A stretch of DNA of 64,000 bases from JAKAVK01 sp964419095 (GCA_964419095.1 CAYQOG010000002.1:19925-83924), one strand, 5' to 3'; shown: positions 23,880 through 33,260, numbered from the stretch's first letter. Notes: generated by a model from the sequence alone, not told the origin. Numbers and translations: made by a program.

Positions 23880-26849
23880 ATGAAAAGTCTAAACGCGAAG
23901 AGAATAGCCGCTGTAGCGGCCAGTTTGGTAATGGGTCTTGCAGTTGCAGGAGCGGGCGTCACATTTGGTAACGTACCGATAATAAACAACCTGGGACAGC
24001 CGGTAGTGCAGATCGTAGTCGGTCATGCAGCATGGCCTGAGGACGGTGTAACTGCGGCAAACATTGCGGCAGTCATCGGAAACCTTGCGCTAACTACGCA
24101 GAACGTCACTGCAACCGTATCCAACGCCGGCTCGGTATTGAGCTGCGGCGGAACGCCTACGTGCACGATAACGAACCAGCAGGTCTGGCTAGGAGAGAAG
24201 GGACTGTCAGCCCCATCGGGATCATATGGATTCACAGCGCTGATAGGATCAGTTCTCAACAGGGCAGTCCAATTGAACGCACCTCAATATACTAAGTCGT
24301 TGCAGACATCTTCAGCGCAATACGCATACCCGGAGACGAGCTCATTGACAGCATCACCTGCTGCAAGCCCGTACTCGGCTGCAGGAGGATTCTCAAGCGG
24401 CGGTGTGCCTACATCTGCTTCAGTAGTATATAACTATAATGGAGGCGGAGCATCATTCACCAAGTTCGGAAACGGCGGAAGCGACAACATCTTCGAGATA
24501 ACAAACTCGCAGTTGCCAGCATTGCAGAGCAACTCCGGCGGCAATGGCGAAACAGACTCGCTCTGGCTGACAGGCTTCCCTGTATTCAACCAGCAGTCAG
24601 GCGTGAACAACTTCCAGCTGCTTGACGTGGGCGGCGCATACCAGGTAACGTTCTCAAAGCCTATACAGAACACGACTAGCTCGAATTCTGTTAACATAAA
24701 CGTACCAATAAACCTATTGGGAACGAACTGGACAATAGTCAATGCAACAGGAAAGCCGACAGTAGTAACAAGCCAGGCTGTCGAGAACGGCGGATTCCTA
24801 TGGCTGGCCTCGTCACTGACTCCACTCAAGACGGTCTACGTGGGACAGAACGTCTCAAACTCGACTGTGGGCGGATTCAACGTACAGCTGACAGACTTGG
24901 GACAGCCCAATTCGAACGGATTGTCAAACGCAGCCATAAACGTCTACTACAATGGCGCATTGACAAACACGACGCAGATGGCACCGTACTCGACGCAGAA
25001 GTTCAATGTCACGGGACACATACTCTATGTGCACGTGAACCAGACATTCGCAGGTTTGTACGCATACCAGAAGTGGGCCAAGATGCAGCTCTACTCCAAC
25101 CTGGTCTTTGTAAAGGACAACTCGCCTTTCAACCAGACTGGAGACAAGGGATGGCAGGTCAACTTGCTCTGGACAAACACATCTTCAAGCGGAAAGGGAG
25201 ATGCGCTCCAAAGCATAGTGATCTACAACCTCTCGCCTACGACATTGTCGCCTGGACAGAGTTTCGTATTCATACCAAACCCTGCCAGATACAAAGTGAC
25301 CTTCGTGGGAGACACGCTTGGTAACAACTACGACCCTGTTACGTTTGCTTCGAGCTTCGCATCAGGCGAGCAGTACACCGACAACCTCGGTACTGGAGCA
25401 TCATACGCGGGATCGCAGGGACCATCAGTTACAAACGTAACTGAACCGGCTCAGCTGCTCACTGTGACAAGCCAGATACCTAACGCATTCACATATGCGG
25501 GTACCTCAAGCAGCAGCGTGGTCTATGACCTTACGCCATACCTCTTCAACCAGGTAGCAAACTCTGTTGGAGCAGGAGGCAACGCGAACGAAGTAGTCCT
25601 TGCTTACACTGTCAACGGAGTAGCAGGCTCATACATAACCCAAACGCACCAACTGCAAGTGCAGGTACAGGGAGCTGCAAGCAACGGCGGAGCGGTGCAG
25701 TCTGAATCGGTGACATTCACGTCGAATGCACAGGCGCAGACGCTGCCTACGGCATTGTACAACGTTACGAGCATAAAGCTGATACCGACAGGACCTCTGC
25801 CTCCGGGATCGCTGACATTGGCAGTGCAGGGCCCAACAGCCGCTGGAAACGTACTCGTTACCGCAAACAACCTTGCTACGCTGACAAACGCGGCAGGACC
25901 TACTGTGCTGTACTCGGTTTCAGGCAAGTCATACCCATTCGAGGAGCTTACCTCAGGAAACTCGGTCAACTACAACCAGCCGGGACAGGCGTCGCAGCAG
26001 TTCTCGATATCGTCGACTTCAGGCGCGCCTTCTCCAGGAACGGGAGCAGGGCAGTACTTCACGTACACCGTCAACGAGCTTGCCGTAGCGACTAACAGCC
26101 TTGCAACGGACTCGCTAAGCTTCGGTATCTTCAACAACACGGGTGGAGTGACCTCACAGCCGCTCTTCCAGTTGAACTACACGGCAACAGGAGCGCAGCA
26201 CAACAACGTCTCGTACACCAACTCGAGCGGCGGATCAGCATTCGCCGTCAGGGCAGGATTCAGGACGGAGCGCGGCAGCTCAGTTGCATCGGTAGGACCG
26301 ACAACGGATACCTTCAACTTGGCCAAGACCGTAGACACGCTGCAATTCGTGGCAGGGCCTGCAACAACGTCGTCCAACACCGCACTCTCAACGACTACGA
26401 ACTATGGTCCATACACCGTAGGCCAGCAGACCAACATCGCCAACGTGACGATAGCACAGGTTAACGCAACCTGCACGTTCTCGAAGACCACTTGCACAGT
26501 GGTTGGAGCGAACGCGCTCGTAGCAACACCTTCTGTCTCGCAGGCAGTGGTCTCAAGCCACCTGAACACGGTGACCACGCCAATCGCAGTGCTCGACGTC
26601 AATGCAAACAACGCTTCATCGCTCATAGTAGTGGGAAGCGCGTACGTGAACTCTGTCGCAGGACAGATATTCGCGAACAACCCTCAGTTTGCATCGAGCT
26701 TCGACAATGGCGGAGCAAGCGGGCCTAACGCGGTAACAGTGCAGGCATTCGGGAACAAGATACTGGTCGCGGGATACACGGCAAACCAGACCGTGACTGC
26801 AGGAAACCAGTTCATAACCCAACTCCTCGCTGCTGCGGGTACGAAGTAA
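23880..26849 (+). CDS. S-layer protein
   Basis: 989 aa. A cleavable signal peptide (MKSLNAKRIAAVAASLVMGLAVAGAGVTFG) leads into GQPVVQIVVGHAAWPEDGVTAANIAAVIGNLA, the N-terminal signature of the MJ-type archaeal S-layer family (V-VG-x-A...D-V-AA-IA). The remainder is Ser/Thr/Asn/Gln/Gly-rich, beta-type, with dozens of N-x-S/T sequons and very few cysteines. A second VG-type block, FGNKILVAGYTANQTVTAGNQFITQLL, closes the protein, as expected for this family. Codon use is strongly biased (AAC, GCA, GGA, CAG), and a strong promoter and terminator frame the gene. This points to very high expression of the cell-envelope lattice. Confidence 0.92.
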   Translation: MKSLNAKRIAAVAASLVMGLAVAGAGVTFGNVPIINNLGQPVVQIVVGHAAWPEDGVTAANIAAVIGNLALTTQNVTATVSNAGSVLSCGGTPTCTITNQQVWLGEKGLSAPSGSYGFTALIGSVLNRAVQLNAPQYTKSLQTSSAQYAYPETSSLTASPAASPYSAAGGFSSGGVPTSASVVYNYNGGGASFTKFGNGGSDNIFEITNSQLPALQSNSGGNGETDSLWLTGFPVFNQQSGVNNFQLLDVGGAYQVTFSKPIQNTTSSNSVNINVPINLLGTNWTIVNATGKPTVVTSQAVENGGFLWLASSLTPLKTVYVGQNVSNSTVGGFNVQLTDLGQPNSNGLSNAAINVYYNGALTNTTQMAPYSTQKFNVTGHILYVHVNQTFAGLYAYQKWAKMQLYSNLVFVKDNSPFNQTGDKGWQVNLLWTNTSSSGKGDALQSIVIYNLSPTTLSPGQSFVFIPNPARYKVTFVGDTLGNNYDPVTFASSFASGEQYTDNLGTGASYAGSQGPSVTNVTEPAQLLTVTSQIPNAFTYAGTSSSSVVYDLTPYLFNQVANSVGAGGNANEVVLAYTVNGVAGSYITQTHQLQVQVQGAASNGGAVQSESVTFTSNAQAQTLPTALYNVTSIKLIPTGPLPPGSLTLAVQGPTAAGNVLVTANNLATLTNAAGPTVLYSVSGKSYPFEELTSGNSVNYNQPGQASQQFSISSTSGAPSPGTGAGQYFTYTVNELAVATNSLATDSLSFGIFNNTGGVTSQPLFQLNYTATGAQHNNVSYTNSSGGSAFAVRAGFRTERGSSVASVGPTTDTFNLAKTVDTLQFVAGPATTSSNTALSTTTNYGPYTVGQQTNIANVTIAQVNATCTFSKTTCTVVGANALVATPSVSQAVVSSHLNTVTTPIAVLDVNANNASSLIVVGSAYVNSVAGQIFANNPQFASSFDNGGASGPNAVTVQAFGNKILVAGYTANQTVTAGNQFITQLLAAAGTK

Positions 26850-26870
26850 AGGTAGCAAACAGCTGATTAA

Positions 26871-26909
26871 AAAAAGGGAGCCGTTTTGGCTCCCCTTTTT
26901 CTTTTTATT
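26871..26909 (+). terminator. Strong intrinsic-type terminator of the S-layer gene
   Basis: AAAAAGGGAGCC, loop GTTTT, then GGCTCCCC and a run of T residues: a GC-rich hairpin followed by a T tract 20 nt after the stop codon. This is unusually bacterial-looking for an archaeon and fits the need to end a very abundant transcript. Confidence 0.75.
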
Positions 26910-27003
26910 TTATCAATGCTTCAGCGGGAGCAATGCCTATTTCTCTTTCTCCTCTGCGAATTGACGTCGTAAAAAGCAGCGCGGTCTTCACGAAGCAACT
27001 AGA

Positions 27004-27015
27004 TACATTTAAATA
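27004..27015 (+). promoter_or_regulatory. TATA box of the 707-aa membrane protein gene
   Basis: TACATTTAAATA, about 30-40 nt before the ATG at 27043; GGAGTGATT is the ribosome-binding site. Confidence 0.5.
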
Positions 27016-27042
27016 AGTTCCTGACGAATAAGGAGTGATTGG

Positions 27043-29166
27043 ATGCTAAAATCGGCGACAATAGCGTCACTCGTATTCGCAATCATGCTCGCAGGCACGG
27101 CAAACGCTGCATCTAACAGCATCGTCACGCTGCTGCAGAACTACTCCGTGCCAACCTCCCTGATAAACAGCCTCAGCCAGGTCAACATAACCTACAACGG
27201 CACGAATTACGCGGCCCTCTACGGCAGCGGAGGGGCGCTCAACTTCGTGGTCAACATAAAGGCAGGTACCTTTGTGCTGAGCCAGAATACGATCTTCTCG
27301 ATAATACGCAATTACACTGTGCAGAACAGCTACGGCAAGTCGAACCTGAGCGCAGTGGCGGCTTCAATGCACAGCTACATGGCTACCGCATCGGCACCGC
27401 TCGCAGACTGCGTGGCGGAATCTGGCCTCGCCAACCCCGGCGCATCGTGCACAGAGGCCAACTTCTGCCAGGCGTGCAAGACCGTCTCATACTGCAACAA
27501 GGTGCTCAACGAAGTGGGAGGGCCGCAGTCTCCTGTGGGATACGGGTTCGTCAACTTCGACAGCAACTACACGCACCTCAATGCCAATCTCAGCAGCTTC
27601 TTCAACGCCATAAATTCAGTGACCCCGGGCAACATCAATACCTCGTTCTCGCTCATCAATTCCTCATTCCAGAACATCTCCAGGATAACGCAGAAGATAT
27701 GGCAGAATCCGATCTTCCCTGCCACTGGAAACACCACCGCAGACCAGGTCTCCAAATGCGTAGGCTTCGGCGCATCAACATCGAACACCGCGCTCTCGGG
27801 AGCTCCATGGTACTGCAACTCCGTTGAATTCTGCCCGTACCTCACTGTCAGGGACAGCCTGAACCAGCCTACTTACCGCGGCGATGGATTCAACTACACC
27901 GTTCTCAATGAGATAAGCGCGATGATCAGCACGTCTGCGGCGCTGCCATTCAGCAATTCACAGATAGAATCGATAGCGGCAAACGCAAACACGACGACAA
28001 GCCAGTACATAGCGCCGCAGGTCACGAAGCAGAGGTCATCCGCGCTCAACACCATCCTCGACACATCGCTCTCCGGATACAACACAACAGTCTATGCATC
28101 GAATGTGCTGCTTACTCATATAAACAACGCCTCTTTTGCAAGCGCGCTTGCCGCGCTGAAGAGCAATTATTCCATCCTGACAACACAATACCTCAGCATA
28201 AACATAACCAGGCAGGCCGTGATAGTGGCGAACCAGCTCTCGTCTCTATCATCATCGTACAAGAGGACAAACGCCTCTTATTCGGCGCTTGTGGCCGAGT
28301 CACAGAACAACACGGGCACCATAGTCGTTCTCCAGCTCGACGGCAATTCGGGCAACGCTGCGCTCAGCAGTCTCGCCTTCAGGGAACTCAGGATCAATGC
28401 CGGCCTATCCGGCAAGGTCTCAAACACGATATCCGTGAAGGTGCAGCTCGATTCGGTTAAATCGGGACTGAGCACCATAGGCTCAGGCGAGAATCCTGCG
28501 GTATCGCTTTCAAGGTCACTGGGAGGATCTGCAGCTAGGTCCATAAACCCGAGCATAAGCCTTCCTTACATTGCAGCTGTGGCAATTTCTCCGTTCACTG
28601 CCTCGATACCCGCGATAATAATAGGCATTGTGGGGTTGGTAGCGGTATTGATCATCTACATACTCTCGAACAGGAAGAAGCAGGCTACCATAGGCAGCCA
28701 GAAGCAGAAGCATTGGCTGGGCCGCAAGACGCTTGCGCTCATCGCGATTGTCCTGGTACTCTACATGGTCATTTCAGTAGCACTCTCATTCGGCGACAAC
28801 GGCAGCGCTCCAATAAGCGCCTTCAATTCCGCGCTCTCCTCGTCGCAGGATGTTGTTGTGGCGCTCAACGGCACGCAGACAAACGGCATGCTCTCATGCT
28901 ATTCCCAGATACAAACCAAGCTCAAGGGACTGGGCAAGAGCATACTCAATGTCCAGATGTCCGGAGGCAAGTGCACCGTCTCAAATACCACATTGACCAC
29001 TGACGAGTGCATGAACAGCTATGCTGCAAGGAACATCCCCGTCATAATGCTTACAAACTCATCATCAAGCGGCATAACGGCATACTCCTTCTACGGCACT
29101 GTGCTCCAGGAGAGCGGCAATTCGAGCACACTGGCAAAATGCACTGCGGCGCAGGTAATAGGTTAA
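27043..29166 (+). CDS. Large exported membrane protein with cysteine-bearing C-terminal domain
   Basis: 707 aa. Signal peptide 1-21 (ATIASLVFAIMLAGTANA) followed by a large glycosylation-prone exodomain (many NIT, NYS, NTS, NAS sequons). A cysteine cluster near 125-155 includes FCQACKTVSYC, and further cysteine pairs lie at about 240-265 (WYCNSVEFCPY). Two membrane helices lie at about 523-545 and 560-580 with a basic loop (NRKKQATIGSQKQKH) between them. The final ~115 residues are exported again and resemble the next protein (four cysteines in like order). It lies behind the S-layer gene, so an envelope role is likely. No family recognised. Confidence 0.7.
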   Translation: MLKSATIASLVFAIMLAGTANAASNSIVTLLQNYSVPTSLINSLSQVNITYNGTNYAALYGSGGALNFVVNIKAGTFVLSQNTIFSIIRNYTVQNSYGKSNLSAVAASMHSYMATASAPLADCVAESGLANPGASCTEANFCQACKTVSYCNKVLNEVGGPQSPVGYGFVNFDSNYTHLNANLSSFFNAINSVTPGNINTSFSLINSSFQNISRITQKIWQNPIFPATGNTTADQVSKCVGFGASTSNTALSGAPWYCNSVEFCPYLTVRDSLNQPTYRGDGFNYTVLNEISAMISTSAALPFSNSQIESIAANANTTTSQYIAPQVTKQRSSALNTILDTSLSGYNTTVYASNVLLTHINNASFASALAALKSNYSILTTQYLSINITRQAVIVANQLSSLSSSYKRTNASYSALVAESQNNTGTIVVLQLDGNSGNAALSSLAFRELRINAGLSGKVSNTISVKVQLDSVKSGLSTIGSGENPAVSLSRSLGGSAARSINPSISLPYIAAVAISPFTASIPAIIIGIVGLVAVLIIYILSNRKKQATIGSQKQKHWLGRKTLALIAIVLVLYMVISVALSFGDNGSAPISAFNSALSSSQDVVVALNGTQTNGMLSCYSQIQTKLKGLGKSILNVQMSGGKCTVSNTTLTTDECMNSYAARNIPVIMLTNSSSSGITAYSFYGTVLQESGNSSTLAKCTAAQVIG

Positions 29167-29170
29167 TAGC

Positions 29171-29776
29171 ATGGCAGAAACTAAGTCAAAAAAGCCAAAG
29201 GCAGAAGCAAAGGCAAATCCAAATTCTCCAAAGCCGGCAAGGCAGGAGCATGCCGAGAGGCCGGAAGCAAAGGAATCCTCTGAAAGGGAATCAAAGCAGA
29301 GTCCTGTATACCTTGCAGTTGGAATAATCGCGGTACTGGCAATAATCGTGGCAGCGGTATTCTACTTCCTCGTGCCCGGAGTGGCGGGAGTGCCCTTTGC
29401 CACATTCAAGTCAAATTTCCAGGCCGCTCCGCGGGTCGCGCTTGCGATAACATACCTCAATGAAAGCCAGTATGTGGCAGAGGTCCCCTGCTATACCACT
29501 ATGCTCGAGATAATCGCCAGGACGAGGAACGCGAGCACCATAGACTTTTTGCTGCTTAACCAGACAAAGTGCGAGTACTCTCCCACAGGCCTGGGATCCG
29601 CGGCCAGTTTCACGACGGCAAATGCGAGCTCCTGCATACAGATAGCGAACAACGAGCCGAGCATCTTCATGAACTACAGCGCTACCAATTACACCAAGGT
29701 CGCGCAGGACCATCTCTACATAGGAGCAGACTTCAACTACCTGGCAAGCTGCCCTATAGCCGCAGAGTTCGGCTGA
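29171..29776 (+). CDS. Single-pass membrane protein sharing the cysteine domain of its neighbour
   Basis: 201 aa. A charged Lys/Glu/Pro-rich cytosolic head (1-44) is followed by one helix (about 46-68, VYLAVGIIAVLAIIVAAVFYF) and an exodomain of ~125 residues with four cysteines. The exodomain runs parallel to the C-terminal part of the 707-aa protein: F-x-x-F, a hydrophobic strand, Cys, hydrophobic strand, KC, Cys, an NEPSIFMN-like strand (versus RNIPVIMLTN), and a last Cys. 4 nt after that gene, so co-transcribed. Function unknown. Confidence 0.68.
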   Translation: MAETKSKKPKAEAKANPNSPKPARQEHAERPEAKESSERESKQSPVYLAVGIIAVLAIIVAAVFYFLVPGVAGVPFATFKSNFQAAPRVALAITYLNESQYVAEVPCYTTMLEIIARTRNASTIDFLLLNQTKCEYSPTGLGSAASFTTANASSCIQIANNEPSIFMNYSATNYTKVAQDHLYIGADFNYLASCPIAAEFG

Positions 29777-29794
29777 TATCCTTCATGCGGCTGA

Positions 29795-30064
29795 TCAGAG
29801 AGTTATCCCAATAAGCCTTAGTATAACAATTATGGCCACTCCCGGAAGCCCGAGGATCGCAGTTATTATTATCACGAGCCAGTCCCATGGGATTGCGAGG
29901 CTGAATACCGCATTTAGCACGAAAATGGAGATGAAGCCAAGTACCACGTTCAGTATTAGGCCGAAAAGGAATTTGCCAAGCTTGAAGATTACGTAGATAA
30001 CGAGCAGTATCGCAATTATTACGAGAATCTCGGACAGCAGCCCGGTTCCCAATCCCACGACCAT
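29795..30064 (-). CDS. BofA-like small membrane protein
   Basis: 89 aa with three hydrophobic helices. The ending PWDWLVIIITAILGLPGVAIIVILRLIGI matches the BofA/SigK-processing-inhibitor family (late helix plus GLPG-VI-II---GI). Archaeal members have no known role in sporulation and their function is unclear. Faces the 201-aa membrane protein gene. Confidence 0.7.
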   Translation of the reverse strand: MVVGLGTGLLSEILVIIAILLVIYVIFKLGKFLFGLILNVVLGFISIFVLNAVFSLAIPWDWLVIIITAILGLPGVAIIVILRLIGITL

Positions 30065-30126
30065 TCAATCTACCGATAATAGATTGCATCTGGGGTTTTT
30101 AAAGCAGAAGGTGGTGCTAAGGCTCT

Positions 30127-30597
30127 TCAGACAGATGCTGCAGCCGCAGCGCCCATCGGAACGTCTGCGGAAACCCGGATCGCAGAGGAAACGGCAGTCG
30201 GAATGCCCATTACAGCATCCATCCTCCTGTTTATCTCCATGGTCTTGCGCATTGTCACAGTGTAGTTCTTCTCGTTCTTCTTGAACTCGCTGAGCTTTAT
30301 GAAATACCAGCCCTTGCCGTTCATGCGCCAGGCAACGAATGTAGGAAATGATGTATTCTTCTCCCACTCCAGCAGCTTTGTGAACTGGTCAGGATCCAGG
30401 CTAAGGCTCCCGCGGTCCCAGGCCTTGCACTCNNNNNNNNNNTCTATGCATATGGCATCCTTGTCCTTAAGGGCCAAAATGTCAGGTCCCAAGGCATTTA
30501 CACCGCTGCCCGCCGCCCTTATCACTGAATAGCCGAGCTCGTAGAACTTGTTGAGCAGCTCCCTCTCGCTCCTTGCCCCCTTGACATATCTCTGCAT
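30127..30597 (-). CDS. hjc: Holliday junction resolvase Hjc (interrupted by assembly Ns)
   Basis: About 156 codons as assembled. Archaeal Hjc features: RYVKGARSERELLNKFYELGYSVIRAAGSG near the N-terminus with the catalytic Glu, GPDILALK with the catalytic Asp, and ECKAWDRGSLSL with the Glu-x-Lys pair. The run of 10 N falls just before ECK, exactly inside the nuclease motif. If the contig ends overlap by two bases, the sequence reads I-E-C-K, as in the family. Hjc cuts four-way junctions in recombination. The C-terminal ~30 residues are a poorly conserved Ala-rich tail. Confidence 0.87.
   Translation of the reverse strand: MQRYVKGARSERELLNKFYELGYSVIRAAGSGVNALGPDILALKDKDAICIXXXXECKAWDRGSLSLDPDQFTKLLEWEKNTSFPTFVAWRMNGKGWYFIKLSEFKKNEKNYTVTMRKTMEINRRMDAVMGIPTAVSSAIRVSADVPMGAAAAASV
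30433..30442. other. Assembly gap (10 N)
   Basis: Ten undetermined bases inside hjc. Both flanks share the dinucleotide TC, so the gap may hide an overlap rather than missing sequence. Confidence 0.98.
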
Positions 30598-30686
30598 GCA
30601 GTCGCCCGGATACTCTTACCGCAGTGAAGGATTATAACCCTTTATCCTCACTTCTGGCCCCCTCATAATCGCTTGTCGTCTGATTG

Positions 30687-30700
30687 GATAAAAAGTATAT
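30687..30700 (+). promoter_or_regulatory. Probable TATA box of the Toprim-dnaG operon
   Basis: AAAAAGTATATTAA in the 255-nt gap between hjc and the Toprim gene. It lies about 155 nt before the TTG start, leaving a long leader that holds one 18-codon frame (30763-30819). I see nothing else in this gap. Confidence 0.4.
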
Positions 30701-30851
30701 TAACCTTTGCATGCCTAAAGAAATCAGGACAAGAGTTGCGTATAACTAGCAGAAGTGAATTCATGTTTATTCAAGAATTTAAGGTATTTGCAAGCGAAAG
30801 ACAAGAAAAGAAGGGCTAGTTAGAACAGCAGCTTATCCTGAAGTAGATGCA

Positions 30852-31226
30852 TTGCAGAAGCGAGTCAAGGAAGAGAGGGCAAGGGAAAGGCTCCTGAAGA
30901 TGCTCGATTTCCTAGCTAACGGCACGGTCATTGTCGAGGGGAAGCACGACAGGAAGGCATTGCAGGAACTGGGAGTCGAATCCGTGGTCTATACCTCGGT
31001 GGAGAGCGGCAAGGTGGTCCCTGACAGGACAAAAACAGTCTATGTGGCAATGGACATGGACAAGGGCGGAGAGCAGAAGGCAACAAAGGTCATCTCAAAG
31101 CTGCTTTCAGAGTACAAGGGCTACACAATAAATCTTGACCTTTCAAGGTCGTTACTTAAGATGCTTAATGCAAGGTCCGTGGAGCAGATCTGCGGACCTG
31201 CAAGAGAATTAATAGAAGTGGTATAA
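30852..31226 (+). CDS. Small Toprim-domain protein
   Basis: 124 aa, TTG start. The Toprim motifs are complete: VIVEGKHDRKAL (catalytic Glu) near 27-38 and YVAMDMDKGGEQK (D-x-D) near 66. This stand-alone archaeal Toprim type resembles RNase M5-like or primase-like nucleotidyl transfer/hydrolysis domains. It ends one base before the dnaG ATG, so the two are translated together and may act together. Biochemical role unknown. Confidence 0.83.
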   Translation: MQKRVKEERARERLLKMLDFLANGTVIVEGKHDRKALQELGVESVVYTSVESGKVVPDRTKTVYVAMDMDKGGEQKATKVISKLLSEYKGYTINLDLSRSLLKMLNARSVEQICGPARELIEVV

Positions 31227-32642
31227 ATGGCAAAAACTTACCTAGAAATCGTAAAATACATGGTAGAATCGGAGTTCACCATCGACGGGATGGTCGACAA
31301 GCCTGACATAATAGGCGCAGTCTTCGGGCAGACCGAAGGTCTTCTCGGCAACGAGCTGGATCTCAGGGAGTTGCAGAAGAATGGAAAGATAGGCAGAATA
31401 GAGATAGAATTGCAGCAGCAGGGCAACAGGACCCACGGCAAGCTCTATCTGCCAGCCTCACTGGACAAGATAGAGACATGCATACTTGCAGCTGCTGTAG
31501 AGGCAGTTGACAGGGTAGGGCCTTACGAAGCACAGTTCATGGTCAAGAAAGTGGAAGACACTAGATCCGAGAAGAGGAGAAAGATACTTGCAAGAGCCAA
31601 GGACCTAGTGAGGATACTCATGAGCACTGGCATGCCTGACAGCCGTGAGATTTCGGAGATGGTGCAGTCAGATGTCAGGGCCAGCGAAATAGCTGCATAC
31701 GGCCCTGAGAAGCTGCCTGCAGGACCTGACGTGGGCAAGAGCGAGGAGATAATCATAGTTGAAGGAAGAGCTGACGTTATAAACCTACTCAAGAACGACA
31801 TAACCAACGCGATAGCGGTAGGAGGGGCAACGAACAACATACCCAAATCAATAATCGATCTCTGCAACCAGAAGGAGACAACCATATTCGCGGACGGGGA
31901 TAGGGGCGGCGACCTGATAATAAGGTCGCTTATGAATGTGGCTGAGATAGACTACATAACAAAGGCTCCTGATGGCAAGGAGGTAGAGGACCTCACGCGC
32001 AAGGAGATAATAAAGTCTATGCGGGCCAGGACTCCTGTTGACCAGGATGCTGCTGCCGCAAAGCTGAGGAAGCAGAATCTCCAGCAGATCTCCAGCCAGG
32101 GACCTGCATTCCCGCAGCAGGCCAGCACGCCCGCGCCTATCGCGCAGCAGCCAAGGCCTTCTGCGCCTCCTAACAGCGGAGTAAGGCCGCCTTCGCAGCT
32201 CAGGGAACCCGCGCCACCTGCACCAACGCTAAGGCCGGCGCCTTCAGGGATAAAGTCCATGGATGAGGACTCTGACCGCGACATACCTGTGATAGGCGCA
32301 TCCGAAGGAACCAAACCGCCTGCAGGAACGCAGCCGGCATTGCAGTCCGTGATACTGACCCAGCTCTCAGGCGGGCTCGATGAGCTTGCAGGGACGCTGC
32401 GGAGCAGGATATACGATCCTGCGGGCAATGTTGTAAAGGAGGTGCCCATACGGGAGCTCCTTGTCGAGGTACAGGACTCCAACGGCGCCTACGCGATAGT
32501 GCTTGACGGAGTGATAACGCAGAGGCTCGTGGAACTGGCGCTGCAGAAGGGCATAAAGGTCATTTACGGCAACAGGGCCAATCAACTCAGGAAGGAGAAG
32601 GAGATAATCCTCTACACGAAGGAGCAGGGAGTCATCACTTGA
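31227..32642 (+). CDS. dnaG: Archaeal DnaG-type primase
   Basis: 471 aa. An N-terminal domain (1-165) with FGQTEGLLGNELDLRELQK precedes the Toprim core (IIIVEGRADVINLL near 175, FADGDRGGDLI near 220). A Pro/Ala-rich linker follows (about 285-345), and a C-terminal domain ends in IKVIYGNRANQLRKEKEIILYTKEQG. Archaeal DnaG associates with the exosome as an RNA-binding subunit as well as having primase activity in vitro. Operon with the small Toprim gene. Confidence 0.93.
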   Translation: MAKTYLEIVKYMVESEFTIDGMVDKPDIIGAVFGQTEGLLGNELDLRELQKNGKIGRIEIELQQQGNRTHGKLYLPASLDKIETCILAAAVEAVDRVGPYEAQFMVKKVEDTRSEKRRKILARAKDLVRILMSTGMPDSREISEMVQSDVRASEIAAYGPEKLPAGPDVGKSEEIIIVEGRADVINLLKNDITNAIAVGGATNNIPKSIIDLCNQKETTIFADGDRGGDLIIRSLMNVAEIDYITKAPDGKEVEDLTRKEIIKSMRARTPVDQDAAAAKLRKQNLQQISSQGPAFPQQASTPAPIAQQPRPSAPPNSGVRPPSQLREPAPPAPTLRPAPSGIKSMDEDSDRDIPVIGASEGTKPPAGTQPALQSVILTQLSGGLDELAGTLRSRIYDPAGNVVKEVPIRELLVEVQDSNGAYAIVLDGVITQRLVELALQKGIKVIYGNRANQLRKEKEIILYTKEQGVIT

Positions 32643-33132
32643 AGTATATTGTTACCGAGAGCGGGCCGTAGAAAGCCTGCGGCGATGCCCTCATGTCAAG
32701 CTGGAGCTTGACCTGCGAGTTTGGAGGCAGGTTTATCGGGAGCTGAGGCACAGTGGACATCAGCGCGAATCCTGGCGTGTTGACGGTAACGTTGTATACC
32801 TGCTCGGCGCACTGGTCGCTTGACTCCTGGAATTGCAGGTAGAAGACGCTGCTGCTGTTTATCGTCTGCGACTGCCCGTCTATGTAGGCATAGGAATTAT
32901 AAGAGCAGTTTACCCCGTTCTTTGATGCAGGGCCGGTGTACACATATTTAACGTCGACATTGTAGAAGCTCACTATCGCATGAACGCTTGTTGTGGAGGC
33001 TGCGCTGCCGTTGAGCTGAGTGACGGTAGTGGTGGCGCTATTCGGGGAGTGACCCAGGCTGCCCAGCGCCACTACTGCGATTATGACTCCTATCACCACT
33101 ACTATGATTATCATTATCGCAGAGCTTTCCAT
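32635..33132 (-). CDS. Membrane-anchored exported protein
   Basis: 165 aa. A single N-terminal helix (about 5-27, IMIIIVVVIGVIIAVVALGSLG) anchors a Thr/Ser/Asn-rich exodomain with sequons (NGS, NSS, NVT) and two cysteines (NCSYNS, DQCAEQ) that could pair. The anchor resembles the N-terminus of pilin-like or CARDB-like archaeal surface proteins but lacks a clear class III cleavage site. Convergent with dnaG (8-nt overlap). No family recognised. Confidence 0.65.
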   Translation of the reverse strand: MESSAIMIIIVVVIGVIIAVVALGSLGHSPNSATTTVTQLNGSAASTTSVHAIVSFYNVDVKYVYTGPASKNGVNCSYNSYAYIDGQSQTINSSSVFYLQFQESSDQCAEQVYNVTVNTPGFALMSTVPQLPINLPPNSQVKLQLDMRASPQAFYGPLSVTIYFK

Positions 33133-33260
33133 TCAGATAATACCTTGTAATACGCCCTTAAAAACATTGATTCCCGTTTCGAGCATCCTGCGTGAGATTA
33201 AAAAGGCCGTTAGTCGCTTAAATAGGCCTGCTTTCCAAACAAAGCCCGGCCCGGCGAAAG

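Noticed and set aside
30763..30819. 18-codon frame in the leader of the Toprim gene
   Set aside because: Too short to support without conservation; recorded only as part of the gap description.
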